Source: Nocardioides sp. JQ2195
Lineage (GTDB): Bacteria; Actinomycetota; Actinomycetes; Propionibacteriales; Nocardioidaceae
Assembly: GCF_012272695.1 (NCBI RefSeq)
Contig: NZ_CP050902.1
Coordinates: forward strand, 1,860,001 to 1,924,000
Direction of reading: 5' to 3'
DNA length: 64,000 nucleotides
Shown: in pieces, positions 28,760 to 36,826 of the stretch
How positions within the stretch are numbered: the stretch's first letter is position 1
How the letters are laid out: each line of letters starts with the position of its first letter
The notes under the pieces: generated by a model
What the model was told of the DNA's origin: nothing
Database searches by the model: none
Seen by the model: the letters and a program-made list of their open reading frames with translations, nothing else
Position numbers and translations under genes: made by a program

Positions 28760-29749
28760 ATGACTGCCGATCCAACCGTCCGCACGATGAGCCGTCCGAG
28801 ACGCGCACTGCAGGAGATCGTCACCTACGCCTGCATGGCTCCCAGCGTGCACAACACCCAGCCCTGGTCGTGGCACGTCGACGGTGATTCGATTGCGCTG
28901 CACAGTGACACCCGGCGCCAGCTGGCCCATGCAGACCCGAGCGGGAGGGACTTGGCGATCAGCTGTGGTGCTGCCCTGCACCATGCACAGGTCGCGGCCG
29001 GTGCCCTCGGTTGGACGGCCACGGTCGACCGCCTCCCCGAAGGTGAGGACTCGACGCTGCTGGCCGTCATCGGGCTCACCGCCGCGGCTCCGGCACCGGA
29101 TGCGATCGACCTGCTGCAATCGATCCGGGACCGTCACACCGATCGGCGCAGGTTCACGTCGTGGCCGGTACCCAAGGAGAGACTCGACCATCTCGCCGAG
29201 GTTGCTGCGGAGTGGGGCGCCGATGCGGTCGTCGTCCACGAGCCGGGCAAGCGGGTGCGGACCGAGCTCCTGGTGGGCCGTGCGTTCGACCGTCAGGCGG
29301 CTGATCCCGGGGTGGCCGAGGAGCAGAAGGGTTGGGTGAACCGGAGCGCCCGCGACGGTGTGCCCGACGTGGTCATCCCCGCGGATCTTCCCACCGAGAC
29401 CCACCGGCGCACCCGCTTCGGTGGTGGTCTCCTCACCGAGCCCGACCGAGAGCTCGAGGCCACTGACGGCCTCCTGCTCCTGCGAGGCGGCTCCGACGAC
29501 GTGCTCGCGTGGCTGCGCACCGGCGAGGGACTGAGTGCCCTGTGGCTGCAGGCCACCGCCGGTGGACTCTCCGTGGTTCCGCTCAGCCAAGCCATCGAGG
29601 TGGAGGAGACGCGTGAGCGCCTGCGTTCCGACGTGCTGCATGGTCTCGGCGCCCCCCACATGCTGGTGCGTGTCGGCTGGCAGGCCATCGGCAGGGGGCT
29701 GCTCCCCCGCACACCGCGACGTCCCTTGGAGGACGTGCTCACCTGGTGA
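28760..29749 (+). CDS. Acg/Rv3131-type nitroreductase-family protein
   Basis: A 329-residue double nitroreductase-fold protein of the Acg family. The N-terminal motif ACMAPSVHNTQPWSWHV and the later DRHTDRRRFTSWPVP and LWLQATAGGLSVVPLSQ are characteristic of Rv2032 (Acg) and Rv3131, DosR-regulon proteins that bind FMN without classical nitroreductase activity. The role is probably flavin sequestration or redox protection in dormancy (known for Acg, inferred here). ATG 28760 has AAGGAG 8 nt upstream; the open frame further upstream overlaps doxX out of phase. Two overlapping DosR-like boxes precede it. The stop codon lies within a 15-bp tandem repeat. Confidence 0.92.
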   Translation: MTADPTVRTMSRPRRALQEIVTYACMAPSVHNTQPWSWHVDGDSIALHSDTRRQLAHADPSGRDLAISCGAALHHAQVAAGALGWTATVDRLPEGEDSTLLAVIGLTAAAPAPDAIDLLQSIRDRHTDRRRFTSWPVPKERLDHLAEVAAEWGADAVVVHEPGKRVRTELLVGRAFDRQAADPGVAEEQKGWVNRSARDGVPDVVIPADLPTETHRRTRFGGGLLTEPDRELEATDGLLLLRGGSDDVLAWLRTGEGLSALWLQATAGGLSVVPLSQAIEVEETRERLRSDVLHGLGAPHMLVRVGWQAIGRGLLPRTPRRPLEDVLTW

Positions 29750-29798
29750 CGGTTGACCTGGTGACGGTTGAGCTGGTGACGGTTGAGTTGGTGACGGT
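29746..29798. repeat. 15-bp tandem repeat x3.5 over the nitroreductase stop codon
   Basis: GTGACGGTTGA(C/G)(C/T)TG at 29746, 29761 and 29776, then a partial copy. The TGA stop (29747-29749) lies in the first unit, and the same TGA recurs in every unit. Confidence 0.92.
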
Positions 29799-29815
29799 CG
29801 CTCGCGGTGTCGTCC

Positions 29816-30694
29816 TCAGGCCGCTGTCGTCAGGTCGTCAGCCTCGGGCTGCGAGGCCGGCAGGTGGCGAGCGGCCAGGAACATGCGCCAGGCAACAGCG
29901 CCGAGGGCGACCGACACGACACCCAGCAACAGGGTTGTCGGCAGCGAGGCGTTCTCGTCACCCTTCAGCACCATGACCAGGGCCATCGCTGCCACCGACG
30001 GCGGCACCAGCGCGAACCAGCCGACCACTGCGTGGAGCGCGCGCGAGCCGACCGCTGCTCCCCTGAGCAGGGCGATCGCTGAAGCGACCGTGAGCGGGAC
30101 GACGACGCCGAGGTCGAGCAGGAGGATCGACCAGAAGAAGGTGCGCTCCTCCATGAATTCCGCTGGGAGCGAGGCCTCGGTGACCGAGCCCGCCAAGGCT
30201 CCGGTGTAGCGCAGCGCCACCATCGCTGCCACGCACAGGAGCAGCACTCCGGCCAACCTGTCCCGCGCAGCGGTGCGCTGCGGGAGGACCGCGTGGACGG
30301 ACAGGTGCCAGGACCACCAGGCCAAGGCGGCGGCGAGGACGAACCCAGCCAGGTGCGCCAGGACGGCGACGGAGTAGTGCGCGTACTCCGGCCCGAGCAC
30401 GTACTGGACCAGCATGTACGCCGCGTACGCCGACGGAGCGAACCCGAGGAGTGGGGAGAGACGGGATCCTCGCAGGGCACCCACCGCCGCCCAGACCGTC
30501 CATGGAACGACCAGCAGGATCGTGACCAGCTCCATCCCGATCAGCTGGTTCGTCACGGTCTCGGTGACCGGGTAGGTCAACACGCGTAGAGCGAGCGGGC
30601 CCAGCACCGCATTGGCGAAGAGGCCGGTTGCGAGCACGAGGAGGAGCACACCGTACGCCCGCGGTGGCGCACCCGTGTTGTCGCTGGCGCTCAC
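29816..30694 (-). CDS. Multi-pass membrane protein of unknown function
   Basis: I do not recognise a family. The 292-residue product has about eight hydrophobic helices: two near residues 15-60 around the NQLIGMELV segment, two near 65-110, then about 120-145, 165-185, 205-230 and 240-285. It lacks a signal peptide and any clear cofactor motif. GTG 30694 overlaps the stop of the PPOX gene in a GTGA arrangement, so it is translated with that gene, and both would be driven by the box at 31205-31218. That places it in the presumed dormancy regulon, perhaps as a membrane partner of the PPOX protein. Confidence 0.8.
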   Translation of the reverse strand: MSASDNTGAPPRAYGVLLLVLATGLFANAVLGPLALRVLTYPVTETVTNQLIGMELVTILLVVPWTVWAAVGALRGSRLSPLLGFAPSAYAAYMLVQYVLGPEYAHYSVAVLAHLAGFVLAAALAWWSWHLSVHAVLPQRTAARDRLAGVLLLCVAAMVALRYTGALAGSVTEASLPAEFMEERTFFWSILLLDLGVVVPLTVASAIALLRGAAVGSRALHAVVGWFALVPPSVAAMALVMVLKGDENASLPTTLLLGVVSVALGAVAWRMFLAARHLPASQPEADDLTTAA

Positions 30695-31128
30695 AGTGCC
30701 CGGCGGACCGGCGTCTCGTCGTCCGGCGACCAATGGCCCAGTCGTCGTCCGGTCAGGGACGTCCACGTCAGACGGATGTGCAGCCGACGGTCTCCTGCCG
30801 CCCAGGGGCGCGGATCACGGATCGCGGTCATCGAGGCGATCTCGTCGGGGTCCACGACCGACTCGGCCGGACCGATGGCCAGGACACTCCATCCGCGGTG
30901 ACGCTCGTGGTCGAGGTTGTCGACCTCGAAGCCGAGCCGGGCGTCGTCCGCCAACCTGCCCAGGAGCGTGTAGGGCTCGGTCCTGAAGATGATCGAGTCG
31001 TCGATCAGGACGTAGTTGACCGGCACGATGTGGGGCCCGTCCGGTGCGCAGACGGCGACTCGCCCGACCACGCCGGCAGCGAGGAGCTCACGGCACTTCT
31101 CGGGTGACAGCTCGCGTGGTTCGTTCAT
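30691..31128 (-). CDS. PPOX-fold (pyridoxamine 5'-phosphate oxidase-like) flavin/F420-binding protein 1
   Basis: A 145-residue split-barrel protein. The signature is GVVGRVAVCAPDGPHIVPVNY followed by IIFRTEPYTLLGRLADDARLGFEVDNLD and GWSVLAIGPA; note the first stretch is broken over several strands. Such proteins bind FMN, F420 or haem; the cofactor cannot be assigned. It shares this pattern with two paralogues at 33306-33722 and 33827-34240. The start ATG follows a GGAGCGACCG-type site. A DosR-like palindrome is centred about 83 nt upstream. The downstream membrane-protein gene overlaps its stop codon. Confidence 0.88.
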   Translation of the reverse strand: MNEPRELSPEKCRELLAAGVVGRVAVCAPDGPHIVPVNYVLIDDSIIFRTEPYTLLGRLADDARLGFEVDNLDHERHRGWSVLAIGPAESVVDPDEIASMTAIRDPRPWAAGDRRLHIRLTWTSLTGRRLGHWSPDDETPVRRAL

Positions 31129-31204
31129 CGGTCGCTCCTTGCTGGACGTCCGGACACGGTTCGGCCCATGTGATCAGGCTAGGAGCGCCCTGACGCCCCG
31201 GGCA

Positions 31205-31218
31205 GTGACCAAGGTCCC
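31205..31218. promoter_or_regulatory. DosR-like box, PPOX-1/MgtE divergent promoter
   Basis: GTGACCAAGGTCCC (minus strand GGGACCTTGGTCAC) differs from the devR box by one base. It lies 76 nt before the PPOX start and 96 nt before the MgtE start. Confidence 0.65.
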
Positions 31219-31314
31219 GCTCCCCCACATCCCTTGGACCCCCGCGGCAGGTTCGTCAAGCCCTGAGGCAGAGCCGGTCTCCACCTCCAGGATGGCGGGC
31301 AGGAGGGAGGCGCC

Positions 31315-32316
31315 ATGGAGGCCCTGCGCACCGAGATCGCCGAGGAGGGCCTGACTGACGGTCCGCTCGAGCCGTTCATCGCCCGGGAGGTGCCGGTGTG
31401 CCACCCGGACGACCTCGTCGATGATGTCCTGACCGGTCTTCGGGGCAGTTCCTTCGAAGCAGTTGACGACATCGCCGTGTGCGAGGGGCCACAGTCAGCC
31501 CGTCGCCTGGTTGGTCTGGTTCCGCTGCGCACCCTCGTCCGGGAGGCGAGCACCACGCCCGTCCGTTCCCTGATGGACGCCGACCCCCCAGTCATCGGTG
31601 GAGAGGTGCTCCCGGAGCACGCCGCGTGGAAGGCAGTGCGCCACGGCGAGACGAGTGTGGCGGTCGTCGACGACGACGGCCGCTTCCGCGGACTGGTTAC
31701 CCCGGCGCACCTCGTGGAGGCGTTGCTGCATGCGCACGACACCGACTTCGCCCGGCTCGGTGGCTATCTCGCCACCACGGAGTCCGCCCGCTCGGCCATC
31801 GAGGAGCCGGTCGCCCGCCGTCTCTGGCACCGTCTTCCCTGGTTGTCGCTCGGTCTGCTCGGTGCGGCCGTGTCGGCGTGGGTGGTTGGTCTGTTCGAGG
31901 GCCCGATCGCAGCGGACGTCCGGCTCGCGTTCTTCATCCCTGGCGTGGTCTACCTGGCGGACGCGGTGGGCACCCAGACCGAGGCGCTCCTGGTGCGTGG
32001 CTTCTCCGTCGGTGCCCCGCTGGGCCGCGCGGTGCTGCTCGAGGCGCGGACCGGCCCGGTTCTCGGCGGTCTGCTCGCCGTGGTGAGCCTGCCGGCCATC
32101 TGGCTCGCCATGGGAGATGCGGAGGTTGCGATCGCGGTTGCGGTGGCCCTGTTCGCCGCGTGCGGCGTCTCCACCGTGGTCGCAGCCGCGCTGCCCTGGT
32201 CGATGACGCGATCCGGGGTGGACCCTGCCTTCGGCAGCGGACCGCTTGCGACCGTGGTCCAGGACCTGCTGACCCTGCTCATCTACTTCGCGGTCGCCAC
32301 GGCGGTGATGGGCTGA
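31315..32316 (+). CDS. MgtE-like divalent cation transporter with N-terminal CBS pair
   Basis: A 333-residue protein. Residues about 25-155 form two CBS motifs (VPVCHPDDLVDDVLTGL ... LVGLVPLRTLVREAS and ETSVAVVDDDGRFRGLV), and 170-333 form five membrane helices of the MgtE type, ending in VDPAFGSGPLATVVQDLLTLLIYF, which contains the Asp that lines the MgtE pore. The usual MgtE N-domain is shortened. Mg2+ or other divalent ions are the expected cargo. AGGAGGGAGG precedes the ATG. Its position opposite PPOX-1 across a DosR-like box suggests hypoxic induction. Confidence 0.88.
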   Translation: MEALRTEIAEEGLTDGPLEPFIAREVPVCHPDDLVDDVLTGLRGSSFEAVDDIAVCEGPQSARRLVGLVPLRTLVREASTTPVRSLMDADPPVIGGEVLPEHAAWKAVRHGETSVAVVDDDGRFRGLVTPAHLVEALLHAHDTDFARLGGYLATTESARSAIEEPVARRLWHRLPWLSLGLLGAAVSAWVVGLFEGPIAADVRLAFFIPGVVYLADAVGTQTEALLVRGFSVGAPLGRAVLLEARTGPVLGGLLAVVSLPAIWLAMGDAEVAIAVAVALFAACGVSTVVAAALPWSMTRSGVDPAFGSGPLATVVQDLLTLLIYFAVATAVMG

Positions 32317-32320
32317 CGCC

Positions 32321-32334
32321 GGGCCCTTGGACCG
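32321..32334 (+). promoter_or_regulatory. DosR-like box upstream of the USP gene (distal)
   Basis: GGGCCCTTGGACCG, a degenerate member of the palindrome family, immediately after the MgtE stop codon. Confidence 0.4.
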
Positions 32335-32342
32335 TTCGGCCC

Positions 32343-32356
32343 GGGACCACGGGCCC
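32343..32356 (+). promoter_or_regulatory. DosR-like box upstream of the USP gene (proximal)
   Basis: GGGACCACGGGCCC matches about 10 of 14 positions of the DosR core and ends 65 nt before the USP start codon. Confidence 0.55.
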
Positions 32357-32421
32357 TCCCGGCCCGGACGGTCCTGCGGAATCGTCGGAGCTGACCAAGC
32401 GCACCGAGCCAGGAGCCCACC

Positions 32422-33309
32422 ATGGACGTTCGACAAGCACTGACCGCGCGGCAACTCAACGCGGAACCACGCAGGAACGGCAGCGTCGTGGTGGGTGCCA
32501 GTCCGGACGGACGATCGGCCTCAGCTGTCGTCTGGGCGGTCCAGGAGGCGGAGTCCACCGGTCGACTGGTGAAGCTGGTGACGGCGCACGAGGAGAGGAC
32601 CCCGTCCCCGGCCCGGCCCGCCCATGACCTCTCCGTCCTGGCCCGGCAGCTGACCCTGCAGCAGGTGATGTCACTGACCACGCTCGGACCTGTCGTGCCC
32701 GCCCTGCTGTCGGCCGCGGCGGACGCGGAGCTGTTGGTGGTCGGGCACCGGGGCATGGGGCGGATGGCGCGAGCGTTGGCCGGTGGCGTCTCCGCCCAGC
32801 TGGCCGAGCAGTCAACGGTGCCGGTCGTGGTGGTTCCCGAGGCGTGGATGCAGGCGCGCTTCGCGGCAGCCCCGCTGGTGCTGGGACTCTCCCCCGACGC
32901 TGCGAGTCACGGGGATGGTCCGGAAGCGGCTGCCACGGAGTTCGCCTTCGCCCGAGCCGACGCGCTCGGGGTGCCGTTGACCGTCGTGTGTGCGTGGCAG
33001 GTGCCCCCTGTCACGACCTGTGACGCCGAGGCGACAGTGCTGTACGAGCAAGCGACCAAGGAATCCGTCGAGGGCAGGTTGGCATCGTGGACGGAGCGCT
33101 ATCCGTGGGTGACGGCCAGCCTGTGCTCCGGTGGCACGACCGCGGCGGACGCTCTGCTCCAGGCTGCGCGTCACGCCCAGCTGATCGTGGTCGCGCGCAG
33201 TCGGCGTCGGCTGGGGTCGACCTCTCGGGCGATCATGTGCCACTCGGAGTGTCCCGTCGTCGTGGTCCCGGACCACGGCGTCGACCTCGAGCGCGGAGGA
33301 CTCCGATGA
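32422..33309 (+). CDS. Tandem universal stress protein (two USP domains)
   Basis: A 295-residue protein with two UspA folds (about 20-140 and 150-290). The first has the ATP-binding loop GHRGMGRMARALAGGVS and VVVVPEA; the second has VVARSRRRLGSTSRAIM and VVVVPDH, lacking a full GxxG(9)G motif. Tandem USPs such as Rv2623 and Rv1996 are hallmarks of the mycobacterial DosR regulon and regulate growth in an ATP-dependent way. AGGAG lies 8 nt before the ATG. DosR-like boxes are upstream. Its stop overlaps the next PPOX gene (ATGA). Confidence 0.93.
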   Translation: MDVRQALTARQLNAEPRRNGSVVVGASPDGRSASAVVWAVQEAESTGRLVKLVTAHEERTPSPARPAHDLSVLARQLTLQQVMSLTTLGPVVPALLSAAADAELLVVGHRGMGRMARALAGGVSAQLAEQSTVPVVVVPEAWMQARFAAAPLVLGLSPDAASHGDGPEAAATEFAFARADALGVPLTVVCAWQVPPVTTCDAEATVLYEQATKESVEGRLASWTERYPWVTASLCSGGTTAADALLQAARHAQLIVVARSRRRLGSTSRAIMCHSECPVVVVPDHGVDLERGGLR

Positions 33310-33722
33310 ACCCGGAGGAGGCGTGGTTCCCGGGACGCCTGCTCGAGCTCACACAACACGAGTGCCTCGAGCTGCTCGGCGGTTCCCGCGTGGGACGGGT
33401 TGCCTACTCGACCCGGACCGGGCCGGTGGTCGTCCCGGTGAACTATCACCTGGACGGAACGGACGTGTTGCTGCGGACCGCCCCCACCACGGAGCTCGCA
33501 CACCACCTCGGCTCGAGCGAGCTCGCCCTGCAGGTCGACGAGTTCGATGCCTTCAACGAGAGCGGCTGGAGTGTCCTCGTGCGCGGGCCCGCCGTGCGGG
33601 TCGACCCCTACGACCTGCCCGCCTTCCTCGACGCGCCGCGCTCCTGGGCCGGTGGGTCCCGGCCGCTCCTCATCCGGATCAGCGGGCGCGCCATCTCGGG
33701 TCGGAGGCTGCTCCCGGTCTGA
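33306..33722 (+). CDS. PPOX-fold protein 2
   Basis: A 138-residue split-barrel protein starting MNPEEAWFPGRLLELT. Family landmarks are GGSRVGRVAYSTRTGPVVVP, VLLRTAPTTELAHHL and SGWSVLVRGPAV. It is closer to PPOX-3 (33827-34240) than to PPOX-1, suggesting local duplication. The ATG overlaps the USP stop codon by ATGA, so the two are co-translated. Cofactor (FMN, F420 or haem) not determinable. Presumed DosR-type regulon member through the USP promoter. Confidence 0.88.
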   Translation: MNPEEAWFPGRLLELTQHECLELLGGSRVGRVAYSTRTGPVVVPVNYHLDGTDVLLRTAPTTELAHHLGSSELALQVDEFDAFNESGWSVLVRGPAVRVDPYDLPAFLDAPRSWAGGSRPLLIRISGRAISGRRLLPV

Positions 33723-33735
33723 GGGAAGGCCACCG

Positions 33736-33870
33736 ATGAGCACGTCGCGCCGCGACACCTCGACAACGGTGGTGCCGAAGGAGCAGGTCGGACCCCCGGC
33801 GCGGACGTGGACCTGCCTGGGTGACCTCAGCGCGCGAGCAGTCGCCGTCCGGTCACGAGTCGCGGCCTGA
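33736..33870 (+). CDS. Possible 44-residue ORF after PPOX-2
   Basis: MSTSRRDTSTTVVPKEQVGP... begins 13 nt after the PPOX-2 stop behind GAGGGAAGG. It has no recognisable domain and its last 44 nt are antisense to the 3' end of PPOX-3. It could be real and co-transcribed, or chance. Kept only because of the fair ribosome site. Confidence 0.2.
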   Translation: MSTSRRDTSTTVVPKEQVGPPARTWTCLGDLSARAVAVRSRVAA

Positions 33871-34240
33871 TCCGCACGACCAGGTTGCGTGTCCCGGCGG
33901 CCCAGGGCCCCGGTCGGTCCTCCGGGAGGAGCACGTCGGAGTCGTCGTACTCGGCATCGCCGCGCACGAGGACGCTCCAACCGGTCCGGCTCACCTCGTC
34001 GAACTCGTCGACCTCGAAGGCGACGTGCCCCGACCGCATCGCCCGTCCGAGCTCGGTGTGGGGGGACGTCCGGAAGAGGATGTCCTCGCCGTCCATCACG
34101 TGGTTCACGGGGAGGACCACCGGCCCCTCGTCGGAGGAGTAGGCCACGCGACCACCGGGGCTGGAGCCCAGCAGCTGCAGGCACTCCGTGAACGCCAGCT
34201 CCTTGAAGTGGGTGGCGTACCAGCGTTCGTTGACCATCAT
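33827..34240 (-). CDS. PPOX-fold protein 3
   Basis: A 137-residue split-barrel protein beginning MMVNERWYATHFKEL. It shows LGSSPGGRVAYSSDEGPVVLP, ILFRTSPHTELGRAMRSG and TGWSVLVRGDAEY, and ends GRRLLAR like PPOX-2 (GRRLLPV). It is convergent with the USP/PPOX-2 operon. A palindrome AGGACCTTGGACCT lies 100 nt upstream. A start two codons in (MVNERW) is equally possible. Cofactor unknown. Confidence 0.87.
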   Translation of the reverse strand: MMVNERWYATHFKELAFTECLQLLGSSPGGRVAYSSDEGPVVLPVNHVMDGEDILFRTSPHTELGRAMRSGHVAFEVDEFDEVSRTGWSVLVRGDAEYDDSDVLLPEDRPGPWAAGTRNLVVRIRPRLVTGRRLLAR

Positions 34241-34340
34241 GCTCTCCTTGTCGACCGGCGGCCCGCCTCGGAACGGGGCCCGGCTTCGAGGCTCGCCGAC
34301 GAGGAGCCCGGACTGCAGGGTCTGCCGTCACGTCCTGGCG

Positions 34341-34354
34341 AGGACCTTGGACCT
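34341..34354. promoter_or_regulatory. DosR-like box upstream of PPOX-3
   Basis: AGGACCTTGGACCT keeps the GGACC-TT-GG-CC core (9 of 14 positions) and lies 100 nt before the PPOX-3 start. The secreted hydrolase 3' end follows on the same strand. Confidence 0.45.
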
Positions 34355-34385
34355 CCTGACTCCGGGTCCTGCGGCAGGTCGAGCC

Positions 34386-35882
34386 TCAGCCCTCACCGGC
34401 GTTGCGATCGTCCTGGAAGTCGATGCCGATGCCGCCGACCGCCTGCCACGCCTCGAACTGCCGCTGGGTGATCGCCGGCCAGCGGGTGTGCCCGGGCCTC
34501 GGTGACACTCTCGAGAAGTACGAGTCCGGACGGAACGACGGATCGAAGAAGCAGCCCTGACCATAGGTCTCGTCGTACGACGGGCAGGCGTCCGCGAGGG
34601 TCCGGGGCGACGGGCGCTCGCCGGCGGTGATCCACCCCTGCAGCGCGTTGACCGCGGTGGCGTAGCCGGAGGCGCTGAGCGTGCTGTGCTCACGCTCCCG
34701 GGTGAACGCCTGCACGAGGTGGTCGGCGTTGCCGGCGTTGGTGACGGAGGCACGGTAGGCGGACTCGTGCTCGACGAACGCGGTCGGGTCGTCGATCGCG
34801 TGCATCGTCAGCACCGGGATCGAGATCTCACCGGTGAGGTCGCTGTCGAAGGACAGGTCCCGCCGAGCCGCCCGGTCGGCGTCGTACCGTGCGACGGCGC
34901 GGTTGAGGGCCCGGTCGTCGTCCGAGCCGCTGTAGCGCACGCCGCGGTTGGTGAACGGGTTCCGGTCGTCGAGGCGCTCGTGGACGATGTCGCGGAACGT
35001 GAAGGTCGCGAACTTGAGGTGGGAGAAGAGCGTGCGCTCGGGGATCTGCACGACCGAGAGGATGTTGGCGAGGTTCTGACGCTGCTGTGGTGTGCGATCC
35101 GCTGGCGCCGACTCGTAGCCGGTGCACTCCTGCACGCGCCGACGCAGGTCCGCGTTCGTCATCGACGAGTCGGCGGGCAGCCCGCGCCAGAGCTCGTACT
35201 GCGGCTCGCTGGGCCGTGGGTGGTTGCCGCAGTAGTGCTGGTAGACGACCCGCAGGTCCAAGCGGTAGTCGTAGCCGCGCGTGCCGCCACCCAGGACGCC
35301 GTTGGTCATGAGCGCACCGTCGTAGCGACCGGCGCCGGGCTGCCCGTAGAGCTCGATGGTCTTCGCCGCGACGTCACCGCCCCAGGACTGGCCGTGCAGG
35401 ATCGTGGTGGCCGGCTCTCCGAACGCGTCCACGAAGAGCTGGCGCGCCTGCTCGGTGTCGGCCGCCGCCATCTGCGCACCGTAACCACCGCGACGGTAGG
35501 AGGACGCGACCCAGGCATACCCCTCGGAGACCATCACCGACCAGCGATCGAGGTCGTCACCCGTCCTGTCGGGATCGGCATCACCGAGCCCGGGGCCGCC
35601 GTGGGCGTGCACCACCAGTCCGCCGTTCCAGTCGTCCGGCACGGCGATCGAGTAGTAGGCACCGGACGGCTGGATCCCCGAGTAGCAGTCAGTCCCGGCC
35701 GGCAACGACTCCGGACAGTCCACGCCGGGCAGGTCGGGGTCGGAGGGCACGGCCGCCACCGGCGTCGTGCCCAGGGCGGCCAGACCGGTCAGCCCCACGC
35801 CCAGGGCCACCGCCCCGGCCATCCAGTTCCTGGCCCGGATCCGTGGTCCCCGGTGGGGTGTCAATGAACGTGCGTTGCGCAT
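34386..35882 (-). CDS. Secreted alpha/beta hydrolase (prolyl-oligopeptidase/S33-like)
   Basis: A 498-residue exported hydrolase. A twin-basic N-region and hydrophobic core (WMAGAVALGVGLTGLAALG) end at a likely AVA signal-peptidase site near residue 44. The oxyanion motif HAHGGPGLGD and nucleophile elbow HGQSWGGDVA follow, with a candidate Asp in MHAIDDPTAF and His in ERERHST-like EREHSTLSA. Cysteines in VDCPES, TDCYSG, HYCGN and QECTG could form disulfides. Substrate (peptide or ester) unknown. ATG 35882 has AGAGGAG 7 nt upstream; a longer frame to 36182 is not credible. The upstream 245-bp gap contains no recognisable operator. Confidence 0.85.
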   Translation of the reverse strand: MRNARSLTPHRGPRIRARNWMAGAVALGVGLTGLAALGTTPVAAVPSDPDLPGVDCPESLPAGTDCYSGIQPSGAYYSIAVPDDWNGGLVVHAHGGPGLGDADPDRTGDDLDRWSVMVSEGYAWVASSYRRGGYGAQMAAADTEQARQLFVDAFGEPATTILHGQSWGGDVAAKTIELYGQPGAGRYDGALMTNGVLGGGTRGYDYRLDLRVVYQHYCGNHPRPSEPQYELWRGLPADSSMTNADLRRRVQECTGYESAPADRTPQQRQNLANILSVVQIPERTLFSHLKFATFTFRDIVHERLDDRNPFTNRGVRYSGSDDDRALNRAVARYDADRAARRDLSFDSDLTGEISIPVLTMHAIDDPTAFVEHESAYRASVTNAGNADHLVQAFTREREHSTLSASGYATAVNALQGWITAGERPSPRTLADACPSYDETYGQGCFFDPSFRPDSYFSRVSPRPGHTRWPAITQRQFEAWQAVGGIGIDFQDDRNAGEG

Positions 35883-36127
35883 AGGTGCTCCTCTGCTCTC
35901 CTTCGCCCGGCCGGTCCGGACCCGAGCACCGTGACCCGCATCACGGTCGTCATCAACGTTTCGTTCATAGTGGTCACGAGAACCGCCAGGTGCTCTCGAG
36001 CACGCGCTACTGCTCGGCGTACGACGTGGGGTCCGGGCGGCATCGCGAGGTAGACCTCGACTGGACGGGCGTCGGCTGCTGAAAGACCTTCGACACGCCC
36101 TCCGGGACGATCTTCCCGGGACGCCGG

Positions 36128-36826
36128 TCAGATGAATGCACCTGCTCCCACCGCAGGTGCGCCCAACCTGCCGTCGTGGCACTCGACGATCCGGTCCCCG
36201 TCGGTCAGGTGGCCGATGTCGTGCGTGACCAGGACCGTGCCGACTCCCAACGACGTGGTGATCTCCCGGATCAGCTGCATGACGGCCGCCCCACGCTCGT
36301 GGTCGAGCGCCGAGGTCGGTTCGTCGACCAGCAGCAGCGCGGGTGAGCCCATCAGTGCTCGTGCGATGTTGATGCGCTGGCGTTGTCCGCCGGACAGCTG
36401 CGCGGGCAGTCGACCCTCCTGGCCCGCCAGGCCGACGCGGGCGAGGAGCTCCCTGGCCTCGGCCTCCGCGCCACGGCGTGGCCGACCGGCAAGCGTCGCG
36501 GTCACCGTCAGCTGGTCCAGGGCACTGAGCGAGTCGATCAGGTTGGGCTGCTGGAAGACCAACCCGATGTGCTCACGGCGCAACGCCGTACGGGCACGGC
36601 GTGAGAGCGGACCGGTGTCGATCCCGTCGACCAGCACCTGCCCTGAGTCGGGGGTGATCAGGGTGGCCGCCACGGCCAGCAGGGACGACTTGCCGGAGCC
36701 GGACGGCCCGACCAGCGCCACCAGCTCACCGCGCGCGACCGTGAGTGAGGCGTGGTCGACGGCGGTCAGTCGTGAGGTGCCGTCCGGGTAGGTCAGGGTG
36801 ACGTCGGTCAGCTGCAGGGCGTTCAT
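36128..36826 (-). CDS. ABC transporter ATP-binding protein (LolD/MacB/DevA-like)
   Basis: A 232-residue nucleotide-binding subunit: Walker A GPSGSGKSS (about 40-48), Q-loop VFQQPNLID, signature LSGGQRQR, Walker B LLLVDEPTSALD and H-loop VTHD. It belongs with exporters whose permease has a MacB-like periplasmic domain. The ATG overlaps the permease stop by 4 nt, so both are co-translated. The operon is divergent from a NarL-type two-component system, which probably controls it. Confidence 0.93.
   Translation of the reverse strand: MNALQLTDVTLTYPDGTSRLTAVDHASLTVARGELVALVGPSGSGKSSLLAVAATLITPDSGQVLVDGIDTGPLSRRARTALRREHIGLVFQQPNLIDSLSALDQLTVTATLAGRPRRGAEAEARELLARVGLAGQEGRLPAQLSGGQRQRINIARALMGSPALLLVDEPTSALDHERGAAVMQLIREITTSLGVGTVLVTHDIGHLTDGDRIVECHDGRLGAPAVGAGAFI

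Noticed and set aside
35883..36127. Possible small genes or operator in the gap before the secreted hydrolase
   Set aside because: No ORF with a ribosome site and no convincing palindrome; only the hydrolase ribosome site is clear.
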